Source: Allodiplogaster sudhausi (lineage: Eukaryota; Nematoda; Chromadorea; Rhabditida; Diplogasteridae). From it: a stretch of 64,000 nt of DNA. The position numbers and the translations under genes are program-made. The DNA lies in NCBI GenBank assembly GCA_945643635.1, contig CALZFC010000130.1, positions 113,501 through 177,500 on the forward strand. Direction: 5' to 3'. The first letter of the stretch is position 1. Each line of letters begins with the position of its first letter. The notes beneath the pieces were generated by a model. That model had not been told where the DNA came from. It saw only the letters and a program-made list of their open reading frames with translations, and ran no database searches. This document shows, piece after piece, positions 9,622 through 20,280 of this stretch.

Positions 9622-11260
9622 ATGTCTCTCTCTCTCTATGAAATGTACTTATTTCTCTTCATACATTACCCCGCTCTCTCTCTACATGTCATGTTCTCCG
9701 TGTATCGTTAGAAAAAAAAGACACCGAATTTTATTAGCTAATATTTCAGATGAAAACATACAAGACTTTATAATAATAGTTATGGCGTTACTTTAATATT
9801 ATCATTAATGTATTCAAAATTCATTCTTTAAAAAGTCATAGACAAACCATCTTGGAATGCGGTATGGCCCGGTGCCAATCTGCTGTGGCAGAGTGCACGC
9901 GGCGTTCGAGAGTGGAGGCCCCGCCACCGAGACTGTGGGCACGGCGAGTGTAGGGTGCGAAATCACTGCAAATTAGCAGGCATGCAAATTACTTAGTCTC
10001 TGCTAACTATTTTATAACCCCTTGATGAAAATCCTTAACGGTATGTTTTGTTATTCCAAAAAAAGTAGCATAAAACGTTCAGGCTCACGCAAGAACCAAA
10101 AGAACTTGAAGAATAAATCAATAATGATATTGATTAAAAGGTTAGAGTGATTTCAAACACCTAGATTCCATGATAAAAAAAATATCTTTTCCGAGAAATA
10201 ACTTCTCAAAATTTGGCGAAATTGAGAAACGATAAAAGTCGCTGTTAGACTAGCTTATTTCGAGAACCGTAAATCTTGTAGATTAGTTTTTTCCTTATCA
10301 AAAAGAGCCTCGGATGGTGTGTTAATAACTTTCTCACCATGATCTTGTTGTTATCAGAACAATATTGTGACTCATTAGCTAATTATCGATTAGATAATGT
10401 AAAAAAAAATATGGTCATTCCATCACTCCTCAAAACAAATCGGCTACCTTGTGCTGCATCATCCTGGTCAGGCTTACGCGTCTGCAGGAAGACCAGGACT
10501 AAATGAGAGAGAAAGAAGTAGTGAATACGTTCAGTTATTATTGGGTGCAATTGTTTGGAATGAAATGCTACATCCATGCAATGTTATGTGAGACGTAACA
10601 TTCTATCTAGTTTTATGCTACTTTTTTTAAAGATTCTATGCATACAACAAAGTCACAATAAAGTATGAGCTATGTAGTTACATGGTGCAGGCATGCAATT
10701 TTCTTGTTCTTCATAACTAAGAATTTAATTATTGATTTAAAAATTGCCCATTCAATGTTCCACCAATGATAATGCCAGCGATATAATACCATCTCCAGAG
10801 ACCATTTTAATTGCCCATTTTGAGGAGAGGTGCAAAGGGGGAAAAGCACACTGTACGATGGGTGTGCTTGTATTGGTCTCACTAGAGACTAGACTAGACT
10901 AAGACTAGACTAGACTGACCGGACGGGTACTGGTGGAAGGTTCGTGCCGTATGGTGAGGCTGCATCGGAATCGAGGGGGCACCGCCGGAGCCACCGGCAG
11001 CTTCATCATTTGGCGGTGACGTCATCGGTGATGATGCGTTCTGGAAATTTTATTTTATTTTCCCGCCTTTTTTAGTAAAAAAAATACTTTTTTTTATTTT
11101 TTATTACCGGCGACCCGAAGAGCAGACTCTTGACGGCGTGAATGAGCGCACTCGAGTCGGCGGCGGCCGAGAGTGGCGTGAGCGCAGCCAGCACAAGGAG
11201 AACAAAAACGCAACCGCAACGCGTCATGCCACTGCCGCAACGCGTCCCACCGCGACGCAT
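242..11260 (-). CDS. mlt-11: Multi-Kunitz / lustrin (WR1) secreted protein, MLT-11-like, 3' partial
   Basis: A secreted protein with ten Kunitz-type and eight lustrin cysteine-rich modules, probably acting in the apical extracellular matrix or cuticle as a protease-inhibitor-like or structural protein. Exons read right to left: 11260-11108, 11040-10920, 9965-9848, 9547-9441, 9009-8845, 8470-8339, 8059-7999, 7914-7802, 7645-7499, 6925-6862, 6677-6581, 6444-6344, 6086-5995, 5813-5736, 5445-5387, 5212-5098, 5023-4930, 4754-4688, 4545-4483, 4315-4192, 4012-3925, 3768-3683, 3476-3339, 2510-2343, 1770-1618, 1162-989, 748-520, 348-242. Every junction is phase-compatible with GT-AG borders. After two Kunitz modules, lustrin and Kunitz modules alternate. 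Known: C. elegans MLT-11, needed for moulting, is a large multi-Kunitz protein. Inference: orthology, from module number and type; other nematode Kunitz/lustrin proteins remain possible. The last exon ends with a donor at 241, so the gene continues leftward. Confidence 0.85.
1618..3476 (-). CDS. mlt-11: Lustrin 6, Kunitz 8, lustrin 7 (three exons)
   Basis: Lustrin 6 (3476-3339) runs from VFENPCKVGEP to YYCHVGESHNFCC. Kunitz 8 (2510-2343) sits in one exon: GGDPCGQPADRGMG to DCERTC; it has CC before LPF and a cysteine in SYCG, two extra cysteines that could pair with each other. Lustrin 7 (1770-1618) runs from ELDNPCAGG to WCHVG and TTVCC. A second in-frame acceptor at 1828 would add 19 residues to lustrin 7. 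Confidence 0.8.
3683..4754 (-). CDS. mlt-11: Kunitz 6, lustrin 5, Kunitz 7 (five exons)
   Basis: Kunitz 6 continues in 4754-4688 (FYFDAHKRECLPFLFRGLKG) and 4545-4483 (NNFATDDECRKRC), where lustrin 5 begins (VDPCP). Lustrin 5 finishes in 4315-4192 (VCPEQQWCHVG, TTVCC). Kunitz 7 uses 4012-3925 (DPCMAPPRQLGIG) and 3768-3683 (RRCVSFDYRGLRGNANNF). Exon 4315-4192 is closely bracketed by a CT array at 4085-4185 and a GA array at 4345-4450 on the plus strand. Confidence 0.8.
4930..5813 (-). CDS. mlt-11: Kunitz 5 and lustrin 4, start of Kunitz 6 (four exons)
   Basis: Kunitz 5 begins at the end of the previous exon (CTQPLLPG), continues in 5813-5736 (RWFFNHLARTCQQFTYSG) and ends in 5445-5387 (YGGNENNFISKEACVAAC). 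Lustrin 4 spans 5212-5098 (VNPCPFGNPL to HFCHHG) and 5023-4930 (ADATTSVCC). The same exon then opens Kunitz 6 (DPCGLEVTEGE). All phases join cleanly. Confidence 0.8.
5995..6925 (-). CDS. mlt-11: Kunitz 4 and lustrin 3 (four exons)
   Basis: Kunitz 4 uses exons 6925-6862 (EGCNLPMEKGIG) and 6677-6581 (YYFDRDQRACLAFNYLG, then NNNNFGSKDECE); its last cysteine is in the next exon (SMC). Lustrin 3 starts in 6444-6344 (NPCGGAPPLGIDRRPITC) and ends in 6086-5995 (FCHLGADTSTSICC). The donor after CPE (GTCAGT at 6343) restores the phase into AGC TTC TGC. The intron between the two lustrin 3 exons carries a strong hairpin repeat at 6210-6279. Confidence 0.8.
6210..6279. repeat. Intronic inverted repeat (hairpin)
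   Basis: Two arms of about 25 bp read ATAATATTAAAGCAGCCAAA and its complement, with roughly 15 bp between them. It lies in the intron between the two lustrin 3 exons. The flanking segment GTGTCAGGCAAA resembles the edge of the 85-bp dispersed repeat found elsewhere in the window, so it may be a derived insertion. Confidence 0.7.
7499..8470 (-). CDS. mlt-11: Lustrin 1, Kunitz 3, lustrin 2 (four exons)
   Basis: Lustrin 1 (8470-8339) has the pattern NPC...C...YCHVGAATTSTVCC. Kunitz 3 is split over 8059-7999 and 7914-7802 (CQQPLNVGIGSANLQR, then WYYNPLTQTCSPCIYRG) and has an additional cysteine in TCSPC. Lustrin 2 (7645-7499) runs from VNPCRLG to YYCHIGAEPTTTVCC. Module boundaries coincide with phase 1 introns, the usual arrangement for shuffled extracellular modules, while the intron inside the Kunitz module is phase 2. 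Confidence 0.85.
8845..9965 (-). CDS. mlt-11: Kunitz modules 1 and 2 (exons 9965-9848, 9547-9441, 9009-8845)
   Basis: Module 1 is split over two exons in the middle of its first loop (RIPRW then YYNPARMRC) and ends CQQLC. It carries adjacent cysteines in SGCCGNANNF where most modules of this protein have none. Module 2 lies in one exon (VDPCSLPQDQGVG to EECQDQC). Both keep the NNF signature and the first, third, fifth and sixth canonical cysteines. Both have glycine at the position of Cys14. These two are adjacent, without a lustrin module between them, unlike the rest of the protein. Confidence 0.85.
10448..10481 (-). CDS. mlt-11: Possible alternative micro-exon (34 nt)
   Basis: A strong acceptor (CTTCCTGCAG) and a donor (GTAGCC) delimit 34 nt coding for TRKPDQDDAAQ plus one base. 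It enters in phase 0 and leaves in phase 1, the same phases as the exon at 10920-11040. It therefore could replace that exon but could not be included together with it. Whether it is used is unknown. Confidence 0.35.
10920..11040 (-). CDS. mlt-11: Second exon: Pro/Gly/Ser-rich linker of the Kunitz/lustrin protein
   Basis: The exon enters in phase 0 after TTTCCAG and leaves in phase 1 at GTCAGT. It encodes about 40 residues rich in Pro, Gly, Ser and His (for example SPPNDEAAGGSGGAPSIPMQ) with no cysteines, a flexible linker between the signal peptide and the first Kunitz module. Its donor lies inside a short GACTA pentamer array (about 10885-10916). Confidence 0.65.
11108..11260 (-). CDS. mlt-11: First exon: signal peptide of the Kunitz/lustrin protein
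   Basis: The exon encodes 51 codons starting MRRGGTRCGSGMTRC, followed by a hydrophobic core (VFVLLVLAALTPL) and a small-residue cleavage region (SAAA). That is a classic secretion signal. Two in-frame ATGs exist, at 11260 and 11227; the second gives a more ordinary signal peptide, so either may be the start. The donor GTAATA follows codon 51 in phase 0. Confidence 0.8.
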
Positions 11261-12023
11261 CGCACTCGCTTAGTCTGCAATAACAAAGGCATGTAGACAG
11301 GAGGCAAGGTTAAAACTGGTTGAGGTGCAGCAGTTATAGCCAAATAAGAATGCCTAACGGACATAACATATGTATGTATTTGCTACAATTTTAAACATCT
11401 TTTTATAGTTAGAACGGAACAAAACGGAGCAAGTATAATTTTGTAGGCCAAGGCACCGAATGGCTATTCAAAGAGCAGCGGAGTAAAATAGAGATTTAAA
11501 AATATATTTTTTTTATGAAAAAACGCATTCGACGACGAGAATGGTGAATATTCGTCCAATATTCATTTTATCCGTCCAAAAGCAGAAAAAAGCTATCATG
11601 ACATTACATATTCATTTATTATGGAGATTCCGACTTTCTCGGTGATTTGTAATGTGCGAAATAAACGAGAGAAAAAAAACCGTACGCTCGTGCCTATAGG
11701 TTTTGGCGATACAATTCTACCCTCACTCTTTATATTGTGCTATTCCATTCGATGTCATGCAAACTCTCTCCCTCTCTCTCACCCTCTTTTCCCTCTCTAT
11801 CTCTCTCGTCTTCTAAACTTTTTCTGCTCTCTCTCTCTACTCTCTTTCTCTCTCGGCTTCCTTGTACAAGCTGGGGCACTGAGGCGCTTAGCCAGATGGT
11901 TGAAGCTTCCATCGTCTACAGCCTATGTGCAGTCAGACGAACTCAACTTGCCTCATCTCTCTCTCTGCCGTCTCTCTCTCTCTCTCTATCTCTTACATAT
12001 CTTTCCCTCTCACTAAACGTATC

Positions 12024-12090
<67 letters not shown>

Positions 12091-15000
12091 TAGACAACTG
12101 CCTCCTGATAGTCCATGCTCTCTCCGTGTCTCTGCCGGAAGCGACGTGCAAACATAGAAGGCACGGCCATCATGGCCTCCCACCCGAGACCACACGTTTT
12201 GTTGCTCCTTTCTCAACGAGTATGCAAGAAGGGAGCGACCCAAGGAAACACAGTAGAAGTAGAGAGAGCGAGAGAGAGAGTGTGTGAGAGAGAGAGCGAG
12301 AGACAGAGAGAGACAGAGAGAGAGACAGAGAGAGCGAGATAGAGAGAGAGTGAGAGAGAAAGAGAACAACCAGTCGAACAAGTATGACTTCCCGCGGAAA
12401 AAATGCATTCTCGAGACTAGTTCTCAAGATCAAGATCAAGAGTTTTCAAAAGCATAACTAATTGTAAGCATACTGTAGCCTACGCCCTGAGGATCATTGC
12501 AGGTACGAAAATAAGCAACACAGTTTCAGAACATTGGAAGCAGAAGTTTAAGGGGTTCTTAAATCGGCTCCAAGTGTCCTGCTGAGAACTGCTCTAGAAC
12601 CTCAGAGATCGTCGTTCCTTCCCTGTCCAGCAAATCTAAGCTGTGCTGTGTGAAGAATGCATGACTATTTTGTGCCTCGGACGATTGTCACACTTAGTGA
12701 TGCAGCACAAAGTGAGAGGGAGAGAGAGAGAGAGAGAGAGAGAGCACGAGAGAAAGAGAAAGAGAGAGAACAAGGAAAGAGAAAGCGAGAGAGAGAGAGA
12801 AAGTCGAGAATCAGAAACAATGGGCGCTTCTCCTAAAGAGGAAGACTGAAGATGATGGGAAATCAAGAGTGTTCGCGCGCCTGCTTTTGGCCACAACCTC
12901 CGGAATCTTCAGCATATTCTCTCTTCTCCCTCTCCCTCTCTCTCTCTCTCTCTTTCTCTCTCAATCTCTCTCTTTCTCTCTCTTTCTGATTCTCTTCACA
13001 CTCTATGCCATTTCTCTCTCTCTCTTTCTCTTGAAATCTCTCAGAAATCAAAGCAATCGGCGAAGGCAAGAAGATTCCGAGATGCTTGAAGAAGCGAGGA
13101 GTTTGAATGAGCGGATCAAGAAGAGGCTCCGCACTTCAAGATGATTGGGAAGACTGTTGGAAGCAGCAAACGACAAAGGAGAAATAGCGTTAGGAAGAGA
13201 GAGTAATTGGGAGAGAAAACGAGAGAGAGAGAGAGAGAGATCGAGAGAGCACGAGAAAGAGTTGAAGAGTTTGACAAATAGTCAGCGAGAAAATGTGTGT
13301 AAGTGGAAGAAGGGCAGAATAGAACGAAGCAGACAGCGAGAATAATGGGGAAAGTGATTTTTTTTAAATAAAGCTTGGGCTTTGTAAATGAAAAAAAAGG
13401 GAAAAAAAGCTCGAAGGCAAAATGGTGGTTTTTTCTTCTCCGGCCAAAAGGCTACAGGCTGGCCCCGTCTCAGTTCGGGTCGAGGCTATTGAAAGAGATC
13501 GCAAGATGCACTGCATAATACTCGTGTTATGGACCATTCAAAATAGGGGAAACAGGGCCAGACAATGCAAGAAGCAAGGATTAGAAGAGAGTGGAAGAGA
13601 AGTGTAGAGAACAGACAGAAGGAGGAAAAGAGTGTGGCAGAAGAAGAGACGAAGATTCAAGAAAGAAGGGTCAAACTACGAACGAACACTCGGTACAAGA
13701 AAGCATACACAATATCAGAACATCGAGGAATAGATCGCCCGCTTTTATCCATTTATATCTTACAGGCAGTCTTTACTATGTACAAAATAGAAAGACCTTT
13801 CGAAAACTAGAGAGCATTTCCAACCTGTCAGACTACTTTGATTTCATTAAAAAAATTTCAGTCCATTCTATATACTTTTTTTTCGCCGATTTTCATCTTG
13901 GGAAATAGCCAGTTGAACTCGATATCACTGTGCCTACCACAAAATATGTTAAGCGTCCCAGAGAATGTATTTTATTTTTTGCTAAATCACCACGACTAAT
14001 TAAGAACAATGGGACATCCTAATTAGATTGCACAGATCAGTGGCGTAGTTTCGTATTTATTGTGGGGATCGCAGGAAATGCCGTCAAATAATTCAGTCTA
14101 CAAAAAAATGGTAGATGGGCAGGCTGCGAGACCGAGCTGGAGAGGGTCAACTAGGAACGCGACGAGCTTCCCCCCCCCCCCACTCCACTCCACACAGATG
14201 CCGGAAGAATCCTAGAAGTACGTCTGGAGGGTGGAACGCAAGAGGAGTATGGGGAAACTGGGGTGGAGTGAGATGCTAACAAACTAACCCACTCCCTTTT
14301 TCTTCTCTTCTCTCTCTCTATCACTTCACTCTCCCTCTCTCTCTTCTCTCTCTCTCTCTCTCTCTGTTGAGTAGGGCAGAGTTTGCCCAGAGGGTTTGGT
14401 TGGAAGTGTTGGTAGAGAAGCGAGAGCTCGTCCAGAAACGTCTCGCGACATGCCCCCGGGCATAGTGCTACGCCCATTCTCCCTCTCTCTCTCTCTCCCT
14501 CTCTCCCTCTCTAAATAAGGAGTGAAACCCACAGTCTTTCTCTCCCGTCTCTACTCTCTCACTCTCACTAAAAGCTTGCTTGCCAATAGGTACAAGGCAG
14601 GCAATCGCGTGCTCACTCTCACACACGCGTACCTATCAAGCCTTGCACCAACATAGACAGAGAAAGAGAGAGAGAGGGAGAGAGAGTAAGAGAAAGGGAG
14701 ACAGACAGAGAACGAGCGATAGGGAGAGAGAGAGAAAAGAGATACAGGCAGAGAGATGAGTAAACGATGTGGTCAGAGTCACGTCAGAGGAGGAGAAGCT
14801 GTTAGCCTTGTCACTTCCTGAACAATTCACCCCTTGTCTTATTGCGTGCGAAGCGCCGTGGCAGAGGATGACTGATAGAGGGAAAGAGGAGTCGGAGAGA
14901 GAGAGGGAGAGAGAGAGAGAGTGAAGTGAGAGGGCGAGAGAGTGATGGGACGAGAGAGAGTAAGTGATGCTAAAAAGAACGAGCTGCTTATCACTTTGTG

Positions 15001-15382
15001 ATAGAGATAATGAAGAGTCTGACGAGGAAAAAAGTGAAGTAGGAGATTCAAGAGAGAGAGAGAGAGCGAGAGATAGCGAGATAGCGAAGAGAGTTAGAGA
15101 TGCGGAGAGAGAGTGAGAGAGAAAGAGATAGCGAACAGAGTTAGAGATAAAGAGAAAGAGAGAGATTGAGTGAGAGAGAGAGGGTTCATAGTATACGGTA
15201 TGGCGTGCTTGGCGCGTCGAGGCAGAGGCGCTTTTCTTTCTACAACTGGCAGAGAGACAATTGGACAAGGCAATCAAGTCAAATTGCGTGAGAGAAGCGA
15301 AGAATGGACTTTTGTGCTTGAGGGTTAAGGGCGGCAGGTACAGCAGCATGTATGTATTTAGACGTTGGAGAGAGTGCGGAGA

Positions 15383-15421
<39 letters not shown>

Positions 15422-16474
15422 TCAGAGACAGAGGAAGAGACAGAGACATATGGGGAGAGAGAAGAGCGGCAAGTCTCTTCACAAGCGTTAAAATACTCAT
15501 ACATACATTTGTTCATATTCTGAATTCTCGACAGTCGACTACTGAAAGACCTAATTCGAATACCTTTCACATTCTTGAGCTGTTCGACTTTCATTCAATC
15601 ATCAGGAGGGAAAAAAACAGAAAATTCGTACCGATAAAAGGCGATTTAGCGTACAAATGACCACAAAAAGAAAAATTCAAGGAAAAGTTAGCAGGCGTAA
15701 AACGATTTGAGAAAAATTACCTGTGGGATCAGCCACACACTAACTCACCCATCTTCCACACTATTCCTTAATTAACCTCACTCTCTCACTCTCATTTCTC
15801 CCTTTATTTCTCTCACTCTCTCTCTCTTTCTGTCTCTCTGTCTCTACTCTCTCTCTCTCTTTCTCTCTTCAACCGCTAAATGAAGAAGAAATTGATCCTG
15901 GAAGGAAGGTCGGATTCAGCTTGCACAGTCAAGCATTGGAGAACATGCGCGGGATGCTATTTCGGGGGGCGGACGCCTCCACCACCACACTCACACACGA
16001 ATCGGAATTAGGAATCAGAGACAAAGGGCGAAGGAAGGGAGAGATAGAGAGAGGGAGAGAGAGAAAGAGGAAGAGAGAGGGAGAGAGAGAACAAAACAAG
16101 AGTGTTTGTATGCTCGTCTGAACGAATAGCAGGAGAGAGAAGCGAGCAGAAAGAGAGAAAGAGAGACACAGAGAGAGAGACACAGAGAGAGAGAGAGAAC
16201 AGAAAGAGGGAGTGAGAGAACAGCGATAAAGAGAGTGAGAGATAGAAAGTGAGAGAGAGAGAGAGATAGAGTGCAGATTGACAATTTGCAGAACGGGAGC
16301 AACCGTCTTCTTGTAACGGGAGAGAATGTGCGAAGAAGAAGACGGCCGAGAGGTGTGCAAAATATAAAAGTGACCAGAAAAAGTGAGACAAGGAATAGTA
16401 GATGTGAAAGAGAGGGGACTCGTACGAGAGAGCGAACAGAGAGATGGAGAGAGGGAGAACAGAGAAGGAGAGAG

Positions 16475-16518
<44 letters not shown>

Positions 16519-17146
16519 CATAGAGAGAGAGTAAAAGATGATGCAGAGAGAAAGGGTAATGTTGAACAGATAGTGAGATAGAGAGCTAGAAAGAGATTCC
16601 AGCAGACCCTGAAACAATCAAGCGCTTGCAACTGTAGCACTACACACGCTATGAAGCAAGGCAACCGAGCACATCCATGAAAAAGGAAGGGAGAGAGAAA
16701 GAGAGAAATAAAGGATGCGAGAGGCAGTGATAGAGGGAGGGAGAGAGAGGGAGGGAGAGACAGAGAGAGAAGAGAGAGAGAGAAAGGAGAGAGAGAAAGA
16801 AGAATCAAAAGCATGCGTAGATGGGAACACAAGATATGTATGTATCATACCCTATGACCTACATATGTATGTACAAATCATAGGCATGACGGTCAAGAAC
16901 ACACAATGTTGACCAGACCACAGAATCCCAGTGAGATGTTCACACGAATCGAGGAAATGGATAGTCAAGAGAGGAGAAGAATCGAAGGTCCTGATGAGAC
17001 AAAGGCTCAATTTTGATTTGAATTCGCGCCATTTTGCCATAAACAAAGGCCGAGATCACATTCTTGATACAGAGAGACGCGACCACAATGGGTAGGAAAA
17101 TTTAAATAGATTCCGGTTGAATTTCCTGTAAGCTTCAATTAATTTC

Positions 17147-17286
17147 GGCTCTATTCTAGTGTAGGCGTCCCATCGAATTGTAGGCGTCCCATAAAAAATG
17201 AAGGCGTCCAATCAGTGAAGAATAAAGTCGTCTCATTGGCATGGGACGCCTATAATTCGATGGGACGCCTACACTAGAATAGAGCC
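17147..17286. mobile_element. Palindromic MITE, copy 1 (140 bp)
   Basis: The element starts GGCTCTATTCTAGTGTAGGC and ends with the exact complement, with arms of about 45 bp built around GGCGTCCCATCGAATT. It is flanked by perfect 8-bp duplications TTAATTTC at 17139-17146 and 17287-17294. It has no coding capacity, so it is non-autonomous. An 8-bp duplication fits hAT, P or Merlin-type transposases; GG termini would favour Merlin, but this is inference. Confidence 0.9.
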
Positions 17287-18075
17287 TTAATTTCATATAC
17301 TTAAGAATTTTAGCATAAAATTATGTCTTTAATCTGCAAATAGAAAAAGACATCACAGCGGATCAACAACAAATGGTGAGATCTTCCATGAATCTACTCT
17401 ATTCTACTCGATTGGAAGCTAACAATAAGTTTTTTTCTTCTTGAAGTTCATTTAGCTCGTGTTTAGGCTGTTTGTTCGCGCACACAGTAAAATATTTTGC
17501 CAAACTGCACTATTTAGTTCTCTCAATTTATTTGGTCAACAGGAGATTTGGAGTTACATAAAAGTTCATTGAGATGATAATTTCTAATAACCCTCATATC
17601 ATTACATCATCCTGAATGAGTATGAGTTCGAACTAGAAAAGATCAAGAAGGAGCACACAAAAACGACGGATGCTGAAACAGTTGCTTAGCCTCCTTTTAT
17701 GAACAGAAGAAGAAGAGAATGGCTTCATATTTCTGCAAGCCGTGTGATCATTGATGTTTACGCTAAATCTGTGTGTGTGAGAAGTAGACAAACAACGATG
17801 AGAAAAAAGTGGAAGCAGTTCAATTGTAAGGGAAATAGGGCGAAAGAGCGAGAGAGAGAGAGAGAGAGAGAAAGAGAAAGAGAGAGAAAAGTGAAAGAAA
17901 TAGAGAAAAAAGTGAACCAAGCATAGATATTCGCAATCCAGAAATGAAGAAAAAACTGTTCTTTTCATCTCTTCTATCGATATATAGGGCTTACCAAGAC
18001 GACGTCCATAGGTCACAACCATCATTGATATCTATGAATGGGAGAGTGGAGATCAGCCGAAGAGCAGAAAGAGGA

Positions 18076-18123
<48 letters not shown>

Positions 18124-18395
18124 AGGGGAGAGAACGAGAGAGGGAGACAGAAAGGGAGAGAGGGAGACAGAGAGGGAGGGAGAGGCAGACAGGGAGAGAA
18201 GTAGAGACAGAGACAGAGAGACAGACGGTAATCGACGATGAAGAGGCCAATAAGCTATAGCAGCGCGTCTGATGAAGATGATGATGCTTTCTTTCAGTTC
18301 TCTTCCACTCTCGAGGGCGGCTTCTCGATTAGACAAACACGCTCCCTGTATGTCAGTGGGCGAGCATTTAGTGAGATATGAGAGAGAGAGAAAGA

Positions 18396-18441
<46 letters not shown>

Positions 18442-20280
18442 AAAGAGGGAGGGAGACAGAGAAAAGGAATGAAAGAGAATGAGACAGATGGTGAGAAAGA
18501 TAAAAAGTGAATAGAGTGAGAGCAGGGAGGACAAACGCAGACAATGAGAGATAAAGAGAAAATGATATAGAGAGAGAGATTGAGATATTGAAAGATATAT
18601 AGAGAGAGAGGTTCATACAATGGGGCATAAAAATGGGCTGAGGAGGGATAAAGAGATAATGAGAGAAATATTTAGAGGGACAAGGAGTCAGAGAGAAGAA
18701 TAAAGAAGACACGGACATACAGAAGCTTTATCCTACCACTTGAGAAGGCGCGAGAAGCACTTTTCTAATGATGTCTTTATTCGCAGCGCGCTAAATATCT
18801 CTTTATCTTTCTTTCTCTCGCTCTTTCTCTCTCTCTCTCTCTCTTCTGTCTCTTTCAGTTTTTCCCTTTCTCAATCTCTCTCATTTCCCCTTCCCGGGTG
18901 CACACTCTCCAGTAATGCATCGCTATTTCTCACCTCTCTTGATCCACCTTCCAGAATCTCTACTTTCTCTAGCTTATCCGCTTCGTTTGTCAGTGGCTTT
19001 TCTCTTTCCGTTCATACCATCCAAATTAGCCATCTTGCACGTACAGACTTCAGTGTAGTGGCATGCTTGACTGTAGATCTTGCCTTATTGAGAGACCGAG
19101 AGAAAGACGGAGACTGAGATAGACAGGAAGAGAGAGAGACAGAGAGAGAAACAGAGAGAGACCAAGAGAGAGAAAGACAGTCAAGACAGAGGGGAGAGGT
19201 GCAGACAGATAGAGAGAAACAGAGTGGGAAACAGTCAGGCAGAGAGAGATAGACAGACAAGGATTGAGAGAGAGAGAGAGAGAGATACTGAACGGCTGGT
19301 TTTCAAAACAAACTTTGTTGATCGTGAGGAAGAAGGCGCCAAAAACTGGGTCGAGTGGAGCGGAAGAAGCTTTTTCTCCTCCAGGAAATGCCAACTTCAT
19401 ACTTGAAGCATTTCATGATCAGGCAGTATTAGTTGGGGAAAGCTGTGAAGGATGTTAAGTGGTTGCGATGCGAATGGAGAGAGAGATAGCGAGAGAGAGA
19501 GAGAGAGAGAGTTAAAGAGAGTGCGACCTAGAGAAAGACGAAAAAGAGAGAGAGAGAGAGTTAGAGATAAGAGAGATATGAAGTAGGAGCTACACTATCC
19601 AGAGAAAGAAGGAAGTTGACTCGCAAGAGCTTGGCATGCGAGAGACTATGAGAGAGTGAGAGAGACGATAGAGAACTCAGAGAAGTTCCGGTCGGTCACT
19701 CTTCCTGCTTCGCCTATCAGTAGTCCTCTCTGGAAGCTTGGGCTTCTTCTGTGCCAGTTTTGTTTGCCCCTTCAGGCTCCCCCTCCCGCGCATCCCAGGC
19801 TCTGGAGATAAGGATGGGAGTAGCCGAGAGAGAAAAAGAGGGAGAGGGAGGCGGAGAGGCAGACAAAGAGAGAGAGAGAGGCAGAGAGAGCAGCATAGAG
19901 AGAGAGAGAGCGAGACTGAGAGAGACATAGAGAGAAAAAGAGAGATCAGCTAGAGAGAGAGAGAAAGAGAGAGAGAAATGAAGAGGGAGAGAAACAGAAT
20001 TAGTGATAGAGAGAAGCAGCTCAAACCCTGCAAAGAACTGGAGTGATCGTGAGTCACATCATCATGTCTCAGACCAGCAGCAGAAGAAGATGTCTAAACT
20101 GCTCCGTTCTGCAATTAATCCTCATTATGTCCTCTAGCTGGTGCACTTTCATGATAGCCGAAGAATGTGATGAGAGATGAGCTGTTGTAAGCAGTGAGGA
20201 TTACAAGATTAGCAGAGGCAGCTTAGGGCTTGCTACCGATGTTGCATGCCTCAGAAGACAGCGTTTAGCAGCAGCGCATC

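Larger units (their letters stand above)
745..9650. repeat. GA/CT arrays in introns of the Kunitz/lustrin gene
   Basis: On the plus strand the introns contain GA-type arrays near 750-870, 3240-3310, 3790-3900, 4345-4450, 4800-4920 and 8090-8330, and CT-type arrays near 2260-2335, 4130-4185, 5563-5715, 6715-6840 and 9560-9640. Several touch splice sites: the acceptor at 749 ends a CT tract (CTCTCTCTCTCCAG in the transcript). There is also an (AATT)n run at 8602-8630. Confidence 0.85.

Noticed and set aside
14636..16832. Long Ser/Leu-rich and Arg/Glu-rich open frames, such as those at 14636-15349 and 16008-16832
   Set aside because: They are the six-frame translations of CT/GA arrays, lack splice borders and change with array phase; frames of the same type occur over almost every array in the window.
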